Assembly: GCF_000426065.1 (NCBI RefSeq)
Contig: NZ_AUEQ01000012.1
Coordinates: 186,001-250,000, forward strand
DNA: 64,000 bases
Direction of reading: 5' to 3'
Source: Mycobacterium sp. URHD0025
GTDB taxonomy: Bacteria > Actinomycetota > Actinomycetes > Mycobacteriales > Mycobacteriaceae
Shown: positions 7,948-16,311 of the stretch, one piece after another
Layout of the letters: each line of letters starts with the position of its first letter
How positions within the stretch are numbered: position 1 is the stretch's first letter
Position numbers and translations under genes: made by a program
The notes under the pieces: model-generated
The model's input: the letters and a program-made list of their open reading frames with translations, nothing else
Told to the model about the DNA's origin: nothing
The model's database searches: none

Positions 7948-9054
7948 ATGCGGGTTGTCCAGGTCGCCAACTTCTACGGCCCGCGATCGGGAGGTCTGCG
8001 GACCGCCGTCGACCGGCTGGGCGCTGAGTATTGCGCCCTGGGCCACGAGGTGTTTCTCATCGTGCCGGGATCGCATCCGCGACGGCACGTACTCGCCAGC
8101 GGTGTCGTGCGAATATCCTTGCCGGCCAGGCTCATCCCGTTCACCGGTGGCTACCGCGCGGTGCTGCCCGGTCCAGTGACGGCCTTGTTGGGCGAGCTGG
8201 GGCCGGATGCCATCGAAGTCTCCGACCGGTTGACGCTGCGATCGCTGGGTCCGTGGGGCCGCAGGCACGGTGTGGCCACCGTGATGGTCTCGCACGAACG
8301 CCTGGACCGGTTGGTCGGTCAGGTGCTGCCCCGATCGGCCGCAGTCATGGTGGCGGACTTCGCCAATCGTCGTACCGCGGCCAACTATGACGCCGTGGTG
8401 TGCACGACGGGTTTCGCGCGGGAGGAATTCGACCGGATCGGCGCGGAGAATGTCGCCACCGTCCCGCTCGGTGTGGACCTCGAGCAATTTCATCCCCGGC
8501 GCCGGTCCGCGCAGATGCGGAGCCGCTGGGCCGCGCCGCAGCAGACCTTGCTGGTGCACTGCGGCAGGTTGTCGGTGGAAAAACATGCCCACCGCAGCAT
8601 CGATACCATTGCGGCTCTGCGGGATTCAGGGGTGGACGCCCGGTTGGTGGTGGTAGGGGAGGGTCCGCTGCGAGCCCGGCTGGAACGGCAGGCCGGCGGA
8701 CTGCCGGTGGCATTCACCGGATACATCGGCTGCCGTGACACCGTCGCGACCATCCTGGCCTCGGCAGACGTCGCGCTGGCGCCGGGGCCGCACGAGACCT
8801 TCGGCCTGGCCGCACTGGAAGCGCTGGCCTGCGGAACCCCGGCGGTCGTGTCACGGACCTCCGCGCTGGCCGAGATCCTCACCTGTGACAGCGGGGCCAC
8901 CGCCGACAACGATGCGGGCGCGATCGCCCGCGCGGTCACCTCGGTGATCGGTCGGCCCGAACCGCAGCGACGCAGCAGCGCCCGGCAGCGTGCCGAGGAG
9001 TTCACCTGGCCACGATCGGCGGCCGGGATGCTCGATGTGTTGAGGGCGCGGTAG
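7948..9054 (+). CDS. pimC: GT4 family glycosyltransferase, PimC-like alpha-mannosyltransferase
   Basis: 368 residues. An N-terminal Rossmann domain begins MRVVQVANFYGPRSGG with the glycine-rich donor loop. The C-terminal domain carries VHCGRLSVEKH, GEGPLRARLE and PHETFGLAALEAL with the retaining-GT4 E-x7-E motif near residue 283. Overall it closely matches my memory of PimC of M. tuberculosis CDC1551, which adds the third mannose to phosphatidyl-myo-inositol dimannoside at the cytoplasmic face of the membrane. PimC is dispensable and patchily distributed, so another mannosyltransfer role is possible. It stands alone. Confidence 0.65.
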   Translation: MRVVQVANFYGPRSGGLRTAVDRLGAEYCALGHEVFLIVPGSHPRRHVLASGVVRISLPARLIPFTGGYRAVLPGPVTALLGELGPDAIEVSDRLTLRSLGPWGRRHGVATVMVSHERLDRLVGQVLPRSAAVMVADFANRRTAANYDAVVCTTGFAREEFDRIGAENVATVPLGVDLEQFHPRRRSAQMRSRWAAPQQTLLVHCGRLSVEKHAHRSIDTIAALRDSGVDARLVVVGEGPLRARLERQAGGLPVAFTGYIGCRDTVATILASADVALAPGPHETFGLAALEALACGTPAVVSRTSALAEILTCDSGATADNDAGAIARAVTSVIGRPEPQRRSSARQRAEEFTWPRSAAGMLDVLRAR

Positions 9055-9161
9055 CCGCCGGGTTTTGCGCACGCTGACGCCAGACCTGGTGTGCCGGTAC
9101 CCGCTCGCCCTATGTTCCGCGGGTCATCTTTACGCGCCCGCTGCCTGAAGGACGGTCGAGC

Positions 9162-10580
9162 ATGTCCGAAACCACCACAGCCCCAGAATCGTTGGGCTAC
9201 CAGCCGCCGCCTACCGGTCGGCAGCTGCGCGGCAACCTCGGGGTTGCCTCGATTGTCTTCATGGTGGTGGCCGCGGCCGCACCGCTCGGTGTGATCGGCG
9301 GGGTGGTGCCGTTGGGTATCGCGTCGGGCAACGGCACCGGCTTCCCCGCCACGTTCATCGCCGCCACGGTGGTGCTGCTGTTGTTCGCCGTCGGCTTCAC
9401 CGCGATGACGCCCTATGTCGACGAAGCGGGCGCCTTCTTCTCCTACGTGCGGCAGTCGCTCGGCCTGCCCACCGGAATCGGTGTCGCCTTCGTGGCATTG
9501 GTGAGCTATGTGGCCCTGGAGGCGGGTGTGTACGGGTTGCTCGGTCCGGCCGGAGCCGGGGTGGTCGAGCTCGCCGGCGGCCCGACTCTGCCGTGGTGGC
9601 TGTTCGCCGTGGCAGCCTTCGTCGTCACCACGTACCTGGGCTACCGCAACATCGAGCTGTCCAGTCGCGTGCTCGGCGTGCTGCTCACCGCGGAGATCGT
9701 GATCGTGCTTGTGCTGGATGCGGTGATCGTGGCCAATGGCGGCGACCATGGCCTGTCTTCTGGCATCGTGAATCCGAGCGCGATCTTCTCCGGCTCACTG
9801 GGTATCGGATTGCTGTTCGCGATCATCAGCTACGTGGGATTCGAGGCGACCGCGATCTTCCGCGACGAGGCCCGTGTTCCGGAGCGCACGATTCCCCGGG
9901 CCACCTACCTGGCGCTGATCCTGATCGGGGTGTTCTACGCGGTCACCAGCTGGGCCATGATCTCGGGCTGGGGCGACGAACAGGCTGTCACTCGCGCCAC
10001 CGATTCGGGCTCGACCTTCCTCGGCGACACCGCACACCGGTACATCGGCGCCGCGGGGGCCGACATCATCACGGTGCTGTACTTCACCAGCCTGTTCGCC
10101 TGCATCCTGGCATTCCACAATGTGGCGTCGCGCTACGTGTTCGCGCTGTCCCAGCGTGACGTGCTGCCCGCGCGGTTGAGCCGGCCGCACGATCGGCACG
10201 GCTCGCCGCATCAAGCCTCGCTGTGGATCTCCGGTGTCGTCGCGGTGAGTGTGTTGCTGGCGGTCGTGTTCGGCTTGGACCCGGCCGCCCAGTTCTACAC
10301 GTGGTTCGCCGGGGCGACGACGGTTGGCGTGGTGCTCCTGATGATTGCCACGAGCGTGGCGGTGCTGGTCTATTTCGCCTCTGACCGGCGTGGACATTCG
10401 CTGTGGCGGGTACGCGTCGCCCCGGCGCTGGGGTTGGCCGGGTTGTTGGGCGCGCTCGTGCTGATCCTGACCAACCTCAACGATCTGGTGGGCGGTTCGA
10501 GCGTGTTGGCGTGGGTGATCGTCGGTGTGCTCGTCGGGGCGTTCGCCGCCGGTGCGGCAGTGGGTCGCCGCGGCGCGTAA
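9162..10580 (+). CDS. APC-superfamily amino-acid permease
   Basis: 472 residues and about 12 transmembrane helices. The first helix has the APC signature region (IVFMVVAAAAPLGVIGG), followed by YVDEAGAFFSYVRQSLG and the FEATAIFRDEAR loop after helix 6 typical of amino-acid/polyamine/organocation transporters. It would import an amino acid or amine in symport with protons. The ATG at 9162 follows a GAAGGA-type site. No partner gene hints at the substrate. Confidence 0.85.
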   Translation: MSETTTAPESLGYQPPPTGRQLRGNLGVASIVFMVVAAAAPLGVIGGVVPLGIASGNGTGFPATFIAATVVLLLFAVGFTAMTPYVDEAGAFFSYVRQSLGLPTGIGVAFVALVSYVALEAGVYGLLGPAGAGVVELAGGPTLPWWLFAVAAFVVTTYLGYRNIELSSRVLGVLLTAEIVIVLVLDAVIVANGGDHGLSSGIVNPSAIFSGSLGIGLLFAIISYVGFEATAIFRDEARVPERTIPRATYLALILIGVFYAVTSWAMISGWGDEQAVTRATDSGSTFLGDTAHRYIGAAGADIITVLYFTSLFACILAFHNVASRYVFALSQRDVLPARLSRPHDRHGSPHQASLWISGVVAVSVLLAVVFGLDPAAQFYTWFAGATTVGVVLLMIATSVAVLVYFASDRRGHSLWRVRVAPALGLAGLLGALVLILTNLNDLVGGSSVLAWVIVGVLVGAFAAGAAVGRRGA

Positions 10581-10708
10581 ACGATTGGCCTGCAAGATAT
10601 TCGAGGACAGCCACGTCTCGCCGTAGGTCGGATCGGCAGAATCGGGCACATCGCGGCACGGCGCGACGGATAATCGTCTGCGGCGACGACGATTGTCAGG
10701 GGGCGCGG

Positions 10709-11095
10709 GTGTTTCGACTTGCAGTGTTGACGGTGTCGATGTTCCTACTCGCGGGGATGATTGTCGCGTGCGGGCAGCCCAGTTCGCCCGGCGGTCACGG
10801 CGAGCATTCCGAGACTCTCACGGCCGGCCCCGGTACGTCCGCGCCCACCGGACCCGTCCTCGCGATCGAGGGCATGGGATTCGGGTCCCTCGGCGCGGTG
10901 GCGCCGGGCACCGAGATCACCATCGTCAACAACGACGAGGTCGAGCATTCGGTCACGTCGCGGACCAAGGGCCTGTTCGACGTCCACGTCGACGGGAAGG
11001 GACGTGGGACCCTGACGGCTCCCCGAGAACCGGGTGAGTACGCCTTCTACTGCCTGTATCACCCCGCGATGCTGGGCACTCTCACGGTCAGGTGA
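10709..11095 (+). CDS. Cupredoxin-domain (plastocyanin-like) lipoprotein
   Basis: 128 residues from the GTG at 10709. A signal peptide ends in a lipobox-like AGMIVAC with Cys21. After a short linker comes a cupredoxin beta-barrel. Type-1 copper ligands are all visible: His80 (VEHSVTS), Cys115, His118 and Met121 (C-x2-H-x2-M). It is probably a membrane-anchored electron carrier or copper-binding protein. Its 3' end overlaps the Rv2629-like gene by 8 bases in convergent orientation. An ATG at 10739 is an alternative start but would cut the signal peptide. Confidence 0.85.
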   Translation: MFRLAVLTVSMFLLAGMIVACGQPSSPGGHGEHSETLTAGPGTSAPTGPVLAIEGMGFGSLGAVAPGTEITIVNNDEVEHSVTSRTKGLFDVHVDGKGRGTLTAPREPGEYAFYCLYHPAMLGTLTVR

Positions 11096-12218
11096 CCGGG
11101 GCGGGCTGTCGTGGCGCGTAACGCAGCACCGCGGCGACGCCGTCGGCGGCGGAGTACCCGGCAGGCATCCTGATCAGATCGGCGCCGGTCGCGATCGCCA
11201 GCATCGGCAACGCCTCGTCAGCGCGCAGCACCCGGCTGGGCGCCGCGCCCAACTCGGACAGCACCTCGGGATTCGGTGCGACGGTGTCCAATTCATCGGA
11301 GCTCACTACGGTGGCATCGCCGATGTCGCCCACGAGGAGGGTGTCGACGGCTCCGGCGCGCAGCGCCGCGCACACTCCGGGCAGCCCTTCTGTGGCCCGG
11401 CCGCGGTCGCGACGGATCTCCGCCGAAAAGTCTTGGGCCACTGCGTCCACCGCGTCCTGTCGGTGCTGTGCGAGCCATTCGGCGACGGCCTTGTCGAGCG
11501 TGTGGCGATCGAATCCGCTGTGGCGGGCGCCGACCTGCAGGTGCACCACCAATTTCGTCACCCTGTCAGGCAGTGCGTTGGCGAGATCGTTGCGCGAACG
11601 CACTTCGCCCACGAGGAACACCACGTCCGGCTTGTCGTCATCGACGAGCGCGGTCACTTTGTCGGCCACCGCACGGATGTTCTTGGACCGGTTTTCCTCG
11701 GTATGTTGCTGCGGGTCGCCGTACCCCGGGGTGTCGGCTCGGCCTGCTTTGTGTACCGGGAAGCCGCCGCCCTCCACGGTGGTGGCGAAGGCCGTTTTCT
11801 TGTCGTCGCGACCGCGGTGCAGTTCGATGTCGGCGCCGGCATGGTCGACGACGACCACGAGATAGCCGGCACCGTCAGCGTCGGCTTCCAGTGCCGGCAC
11901 GATGTACGGCAGTTCCGAGACCCGCGCGTGAAGCGTGCCTTCGCCCTCGCTGAGGTGTTGATCAACCAGTACGCCGTCAGCGTTCGCCACCACGACGCGG
12001 CTCCCGCGTCCCACCGCCGGACGCTGTTCGGTGACGGCGAGCTCCAGCCGGCGGAGCAGCTCGTGACCGGCTCCCTGGCGTTCGAGTTCGGTGCGCAGCC
12101 CCCGCCATTTCAACTCGATCGTGGTGGCCGCATCCGCGGTGTCGTGCGAATCGTCGAAATAGACAGTCCCGTAAGGCCCATGTGAGGCCAACAGGTTCTG
12201 AAAACGTTCGGAGTGCAT
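11088..12218 (-). CDS. Rv2629-like protein (bacterial archaeo-eukaryotic release-factor-like family)
   Basis: 376 residues starting MHSERFQNLLASHGPYG. The layout matches Rv2629 of M. tuberculosis: N-terminal YFDDSHDT segment, central VVVVDHAGADIELHRG, the FLVGEVRSRNDL segment and a C-terminal Pelota/eRF1-like domain (VDTLLVGDIGDATVV). Proteins of this baeRF group are predicted to interact with ribosomes or tRNA; Rv2629 is part of the dormancy (DosR) response. I see no clear DosR palindrome in the 80 bases upstream. The start was chosen by match to the family. Confidence 0.75.
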   Translation of the reverse strand: MHSERFQNLLASHGPYGTVYFDDSHDTADAATTIELKWRGLRTELERQGAGHELLRRLELAVTEQRPAVGRGSRVVVANADGVLVDQHLSEGEGTLHARVSELPYIVPALEADADGAGYLVVVVDHAGADIELHRGRDDKKTAFATTVEGGGFPVHKAGRADTPGYGDPQQHTEENRSKNIRAVADKVTALVDDDKPDVVFLVGEVRSRNDLANALPDRVTKLVVHLQVGARHSGFDRHTLDKAVAEWLAQHRQDAVDAVAQDFSAEIRRDRGRATEGLPGVCAALRAGAVDTLLVGDIGDATVVSSDELDTVAPNPEVLSELGAAPSRVLRADEALPMLAIATGADLIRMPAGYSAADGVAAVLRYAPRQPAPVT

Positions 12219-12298
12219 GATCCCTCCGTCGGTGTGGTTGGGCTCTCTGGAAGGAATGCCCGGAGCGCGGCCGGACAAACCACCGGCCGGTGCCCGTG

Positions 12299-13585
12299 TT
12301 ACCTGGGCTCGTGGCCCCAGGCCACGGGCATGTGCTTGATGCCGTGGATGAACTGTGACTGCAGCCGGTCGGGCTCCTCGGTCACGACGATGTCGGGCAA
12401 TTGCCGGTGCAGTTCCTCGAACGCGACGGTGATCTCACGCCGGGCCAGGTTTGCTCCCAGGCAGAAATGCGCACCGCCACCGCCGAATCCGAGGTGGGGA
12501 TTGGGATGACGGGTGACGTCGAACATCCACGGATCGGCAAACTTCGACTCGTCGCGATTCGCCGATCCGTACCACAGCGTCACCTTGGCCCCGGCGGGCA
12601 GCGGTGTCCCGCCCAGGACGGTGTCCTGGGTGACCGTGCGGCGCATGTAGCTGACCGGCGATGCCCAGCGCACGATCTCCTCCACCGCGGTGGGCGCCAA
12701 TTCGTCGTACCCTGACCACCACTTGCGGCGCTGCTCGGGGTAGCGGGTGAGTGCGAGCACGCCGTGGCTGATGGCGTTGCGGGTGGTCTCGTTGCCCGCG
12801 ACCACCAGCAGGATGAAGAAGGAGGCGACCTCGGCGGAAGTCAGCCGTTCACCGTCGACCTCGGCCTGGACCAGGCTCGTCGTCAGATCATCGGTGGGCG
12901 CTGCTCGGCGCTCGTCGGCCAGCGTGGTCGCATACGCGCCGATGTCCGTCGCCACCCTGAGGAACTCGTCGAAGTCGGTGGTCAGATCCGGATCGCCGAA
13001 GCCGAGGATCACGTTGGTCCAGTGGAAGATCTGTTGATGGTCCTGCTCCGGGATTCCCATCATGTCGCAGATGATCTGCAACGGTAACGGGCCGGCGAGT
13101 TCGGTGACCAGGTCGGCGTTGCCGTCGGGATTCCTGGCCACCATATCGGCCACCAGTCCCCGCGCCCGGTCACGGACCGAGTCCTCGATCAGCGCCACCA
13201 CCCGGGGTGTGAACGCGCTGCGCACGATATTGCGCAGGCGGGTGTGGCGAGGATCGTCCATCACGATCATCGAGCCGAAATACTCGGCCAATTCCGGTGT
13301 CTGATCGCCGATGGTGATTCCCGAGGCCGAGCTGAAGATCTCGGGATGGCGGCTGGCATGGAACACGTCGTCATACCTGGTCACCGCCCAGTGCCCGTGG
13401 CTTTCGGGGAAACCGTCGAGGACGCATGCCGGGTGATACGAGACCGGGTCTTCGCGCCGCAGGACAGCGAACGCGCCGTCCCGGATGTCATCGTCCTCAC
13501 GCCAGAACTGCCACGACCCCAGCTCGATCTCCGAGCGCCGCACTGCCGGAGGAGGCGTCCCATTGACCCGCGGTCCGATACCCAC
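12299..13585 (-). CDS. Cytochrome P450 (CYP124/125/142-like clade)
   Basis: 428 residues from a GTG at 13585. The I-helix oxygen-activation motif AGNETTR, the K-helix E-x2-R (EEIVR), and the heme loop FGGGGAHFCLGANLAR with Cys375 are all present. It resembles the mycobacterial P450s that hydroxylate methyl-branched lipids or sterol side chains, but I cannot place it in a named subfamily. The start is the only good codon near the family's usual N-terminus. It is divergent from a secreted protein gene, and a RicR/CsoR-like palindrome lies 63 bases upstream of its start, so it may be co-regulated. Confidence 0.8.
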   Translation of the reverse strand: MGIGPRVNGTPPPAVRRSEIELGSWQFWREDDDIRDGAFAVLRREDPVSYHPACVLDGFPESHGHWAVTRYDDVFHASRHPEIFSSASGITIGDQTPELAEYFGSMIVMDDPRHTRLRNIVRSAFTPRVVALIEDSVRDRARGLVADMVARNPDGNADLVTELAGPLPLQIICDMMGIPEQDHQQIFHWTNVILGFGDPDLTTDFDEFLRVATDIGAYATTLADERRAAPTDDLTTSLVQAEVDGERLTSAEVASFFILLVVAGNETTRNAISHGVLALTRYPEQRRKWWSGYDELAPTAVEEIVRWASPVSYMRRTVTQDTVLGGTPLPAGAKVTLWYGSANRDESKFADPWMFDVTRHPNPHLGFGGGGAHFCLGANLARREITVAFEELHRQLPDIVVTEEPDRLQSQFIHGIKHMPVAWGHEPR

Positions 13586-13647
13586 TCCGCCAGGGTAGGG
13601 CCGGAGCCGCCCGGGTCGGTGGGTAACGCTGGGATCAGGCGTGGCGA

Positions 13648-13662
13648 TACCCCACTGGGGTG
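13648..13662. promoter_or_regulatory. RicR/CsoR-like copper operator TACCC-CACTG-GGGTG
   Basis: The site matches the RicR consensus TACCC-N5-GGGTA in nine of ten arm positions. Its complement contains CCCCAGTGGGGT, the core I recall from the M. tuberculosis csoR operator. It lies between the divergent P450 and the His/Asp/Trp-rich secreted protein. Assignment is by motif only. Confidence 0.5.
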
Positions 13663-13763
13663 CACGTTTCGCCGCTCGCGCCAGGGATGAGTTGCAAGGC
13701 GTTGCGGCGCCGGGCCTTTGGGGGATGGCCGGCGCCGGGGTCACGACGGTAGGAGGTTCAGGT

Positions 13764-14237
13764 ATGAAACTGTCCAAGTTCGTGGCGGCTGCGTTGACGG
13801 TCGGTGCGTTCGGTATGGGCGTGACGGGTTTAGGGGTTCCGGTGGCTTCGGCGTCGCCGGCTGTGCCGGCTCCGCTCAAGCCGGGGCACGGCAATGACGA
13901 CTGCTTCCCGTTCTGCAACGGGGGCCCGCCCGGTCACGACCGCGATTTCGACAGTCGAGGGCACGATCGTGGCCCTGATTTCGACCATCGCGATCACTGG
14001 GACGACAAGGGCCCCTGGTGGGCGAACAACCGGCACGACTGGTGGGATGACCGTCAGGGTCCGCCGCCGTGGGGCTGGGGCCCGCCACCACCGATGCACT
14101 GGAACGGCGGACCGCTTCCGCCGACCGTCAACTACTGGGGCTACAACTTGAACCCGGTGTGGGACGACGGTTTCCGGCAGTGGGGTGTGTGGTTGTTCGG
14201 CGTCTGGATCCCGATCATCGGGGTCGGCGTCCGCTGA
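13764..14237 (+). CDS. Secreted His/Asp/Trp-rich protein, possible metal binder
   Basis: 157 residues with a strong ribosome binding site (AGGAGG, 13751-13756). A signal peptide runs to about residue 31 (VASASPAV). The mature part starts with a two-cysteine loop (DDCFPFCNGG), then a region with seven histidines and many aspartates (GHDRDFD, DFDHRDHWDD, NNRHDWWDD), then a Trp/Pro-rich segment and a hydrophobic end. Similar uncharacterised proteins occur in mycobacteria. The composition plus the copper-type operator about 100 bases upstream suggest metal binding; that is inference. Confidence 0.75.
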   Translation: MKLSKFVAAALTVGAFGMGVTGLGVPVASASPAVPAPLKPGHGNDDCFPFCNGGPPGHDRDFDSRGHDRGPDFDHRDHWDDKGPWWANNRHDWWDDRQGPPPWGWGPPPPMHWNGGPLPPTVNYWGYNLNPVWDDGFRQWGVWLFGVWIPIIGVGVR

Positions 14238-14268
14238 TGCCGCGTCGGTAGTGCCATCGGCATGCCGG

Positions 14269-14709
14269 TCAGCCGCTCTCGCGGGTGGGTCCCTCGTCGC
14301 CGTCCCGATCGACGTCGTCCTGATCGTGGCGGACGACGCGGACCCGCCCGTGCGGCAGGCACGCGGCATAGCCGTGGTGTTTCCCGTACAGCTCCCATGA
14401 GGTCTGGTTTTCGTCGGGCCGGACATCGATCCGGTGGCCGTCGGAGAAACACAGGTGGAGGCTGCCGTCGTTTTCCCAGTCGGCGTGCGTGCAGCGTTGG
14501 CCGGCGAAATCGAACAGCGGGCGGACCTCGTTGCGCAATGCGCGCGGGTCGAGCGCCACCACTTCGGAATCGTCGCTGCCGATTGCCGGAAGTGTCAGTT
14601 GCAGCGGAACCGAGATGACCAGTTCGTTGTAATCGTCGAGGTTGAGCACCAGGCCATCACGAAACGCGATCCGCTGGACCAAGCATCCTTGAATCCATTG
14701 TTCGCTCAT
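14269..14709 (-). CDS. DUF6188-like hypothetical protein
   Basis: 146 residues starting MSEQWIQGCLVQRIAFRDGLVLNLDDYNEL. It has the pattern of a small beta-rich protein in which a short first strand pair is followed by CTHADWENDGSLHLCFSDGHRIDV and WELYGKHHGYAACLPHGRVRVV. This resembles the DUF6188 family of actinobacterial immunity-like or unknown proteins. The acidic C-terminal tail (DQDDVDRDGDEG) is probably disordered. It is divergent from the F420-type gene. No function can be assigned. Confidence 0.6.
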   Translation of the reverse strand: MSEQWIQGCLVQRIAFRDGLVLNLDDYNELVISVPLQLTLPAIGSDDSEVVALDPRALRNEVRPLFDFAGQRCTHADWENDGSLHLCFSDGHRIDVRPDENQTSWELYGKHHGYAACLPHGRVRVVRHDQDDVDRDGDEGPTRESG

Positions 14710-14795
14710 TGTCTTACTCTGAACCGCCGGCCGAGCGGGCACAAGAGGCGCCGTCCCGGTGTTACGTCGAATATGGACAGCATGGGAAAGTTCCG

Positions 14796-15677
14796 ATGAA
14801 GGTGCGGTTCGGCGTGGGAATCGGCGCCGAGACCGCCCCTGACGAATTGGCCGGCATCGTGGACGACCTGGAGAGCTCCGGGGTCGACTCGCTGTGGTTC
14901 TCCGAGCTGGTGTACACACCGGCGGTCGATCCGTTCGTCGGGATGGCCTACGCGCTGGCCCGCACCGACCGGCTTAAAGTCGGGACCTCTGTCGCGATCC
15001 TGCCCGGGCGCCATCCGGTTCTGGTGGCCAAACAGCTCGCCTCGCTGGCGGCGCTGGCACCCAAGCGGGTACTGCCCGTGTTCGGTCTGCACTCCGCACT
15101 GCCCGCCGAGCGGGACATCTTCGTGGTGCCTGACGGCCGCCGGGCCGCGGTCTTCGACGAATCGCTGGACCTTTTGCGATCGGCCCTGCGCGGTGGCGAC
15201 GTGTCATTCGACGGCGATTACTTCACTGTCCGGTCCGCACACGTGCAGCCGCTACCGGCCACCCCGATCGATATCTGGCTCGGCGGGTCCGCCCCGGCAG
15301 CCCTGAACCGCATCGGCAAATTCGGTGACGGGTGGCTGGGCAGCTTCCTCACACCCGACGAGGCGGGCGCGGCCCGCAGGCGTATCGAAGCCGCAGCGGT
15401 TGCCGCGGGACGGACCATCGAGCCCGACCACTACGGCATCAGCCTGGCCGTAGGGGACGGCGCCCTCCCGGCCGATGTCCTGGCCGCGGTCCGTCGCCGC
15501 CGACCCGACGTCGACCCCGGGCAACTCGTCGCGGCCGATTGGCCGGCCCTGCACCGTCAACTCGACGGCTATCTCGCCGCCGGCCTGACCAAGTTCGTGA
15601 TCAGGGCGGCCGGCCCTACCGACCGCAGTGCGTTCCTGGAGCGGTTCACCACCGAGCTGTTGCCCCGGCAGTCCTGA
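14796..15677 (+). CDS. LLM-class F420-dependent oxidoreductase
   Basis: 293 residues. The luciferase-like TIM barrel is clear: MKVRFGVGIGAET at the first strand, SLWFSELVYTP, LKVGTSVAILPGRHPVLVAKQLASL and DIWLGGSAPAALNRIGKFGDGWL. The last motif is typical of the TIGR03854-like F420-dependent subgroup abundant in mycobacteria. Such enzymes transfer hydride between coenzyme F420 and small organic substrates. The ATG at 14796 follows GGGAAAG. The substrate is unknown. Confidence 0.8.
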   Translation: MKVRFGVGIGAETAPDELAGIVDDLESSGVDSLWFSELVYTPAVDPFVGMAYALARTDRLKVGTSVAILPGRHPVLVAKQLASLAALAPKRVLPVFGLHSALPAERDIFVVPDGRRAAVFDESLDLLRSALRGGDVSFDGDYFTVRSAHVQPLPATPIDIWLGGSAPAALNRIGKFGDGWLGSFLTPDEAGAARRRIEAAAVAAGRTIEPDHYGISLAVGDGALPADVLAAVRRRRPDVDPGQLVAADWPALHRQLDGYLAAGLTKFVIRAAGPTDRSAFLERFTTELLPRQS

Positions 15678-15715
15678 TACCCGGGCAAAACTCCGCACTG
15701 TTGAACTCCGGCGTG

Positions 15716-15732
15716 CCTGACGTCGTGTCAGG
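15716..15732. promoter_or_regulatory. Inverted repeat CCTGAC-GTCGT-GTCAGG
   Basis: A perfect 6-bp inverted repeat with a 5-base centre, 51 bases before the DsbE-like gene and 38 bases after the preceding stop. It could be an operator for the thiol-redox pair or a weak terminator stem for the F420-type gene. Confidence 0.3.
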
Positions 15733-15783
15733 GGTATGCGCACACCGCACGCGTGATGCGCCCTGAACTGAGGAGACGGTGCC

Positions 15784-16302
15784 ATGAGGATGCGGCTCTC
15801 GCGGTTGCACACATCGTTCGCTGCCGGCCTGACGGGTGTTCTGTCTGCCCTTGCGATGGTGTTCGCGCTGGTCGCCGCCCCGGGGGCGGCCGCCGATGAT
15901 CGGCTGCAATTCACCGGAACCACCTTGTCCGGTGCCCCCTTCAACGGGTCCAGCTTGTCCGGCCGGCCTGCGGTGCTGTGGTTCTGGACACCGTGGTGCC
16001 CGTTCTGCAACGCCGAAGCTCCGTCGGTGAGCCAGGTCGCCGCCGCCAATCCCCAGGTCAGCTTCGTCGGTGTGGCGGCACACTCCGATGTCGGCGCCAT
16101 GCAGGGTTTCGTCGACAGATACCACCTCGATTTCCCCAATCTCAATGATGCCGACGGCTCGATCTGGGCCCGGTACAACGTGCCGTGGCAACCTGCCTAC
16201 GTCTTCTACCGCGCCGACGGGTCGTCCACGTTCGTCAACAACCCGACGTCGGCGATGTCGCAGCAGGAGCTCGCCGACCGGGTCGCGGCCCTGAAGAGCT
16301 AG
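15784..16302 (+). CDS. Secreted thioredoxin-fold DsbE/MPT53-like oxidoreductase
   Basis: 172 residues. A signal peptide ends near residue 37 (GAAADD). The thioredoxin-fold domain has the active site PWCPFCNAEAP (Cys72, Cys75) and the cis-Pro region NVPWQPAYVFY. It closely resembles Rv2878c (MPT53, DsbE), which oxidises or isomerises disulfides in exported proteins. A CcdA-type gene starts 9 bases downstream, the same order as in M. tuberculosis, so the pair probably forms an extracytoplasmic thiol relay. A GAGGAGA ribosome site precedes the start. Confidence 0.85.
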   Translation: MRMRLSRLHTSFAAGLTGVLSALAMVFALVAAPGAAADDRLQFTGTTLSGAPFNGSSLSGRPAVLWFWTPWCPFCNAEAPSVSQVAAANPQVSFVGVAAHSDVGAMQGFVDRYHLDFPNLNDADGSIWARYNVPWQPAYVFYRADGSSTFVNNPTSAMSQQELADRVAALKS

Positions 16303-16311
16303 CCACCCCGC

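Noticed and set aside
10403..10708. Upstream extension of the cupredoxin lipoprotein by about 100 codons
   Set aside because: The extension overlaps the permease gene in another frame and would bury the signal peptide.
14237..14268. Inverted ATGCCG/CGGCAT repeat between two convergent genes as a terminator
   Set aside because: Six base pairs around a 15-base loop is too weak to claim.
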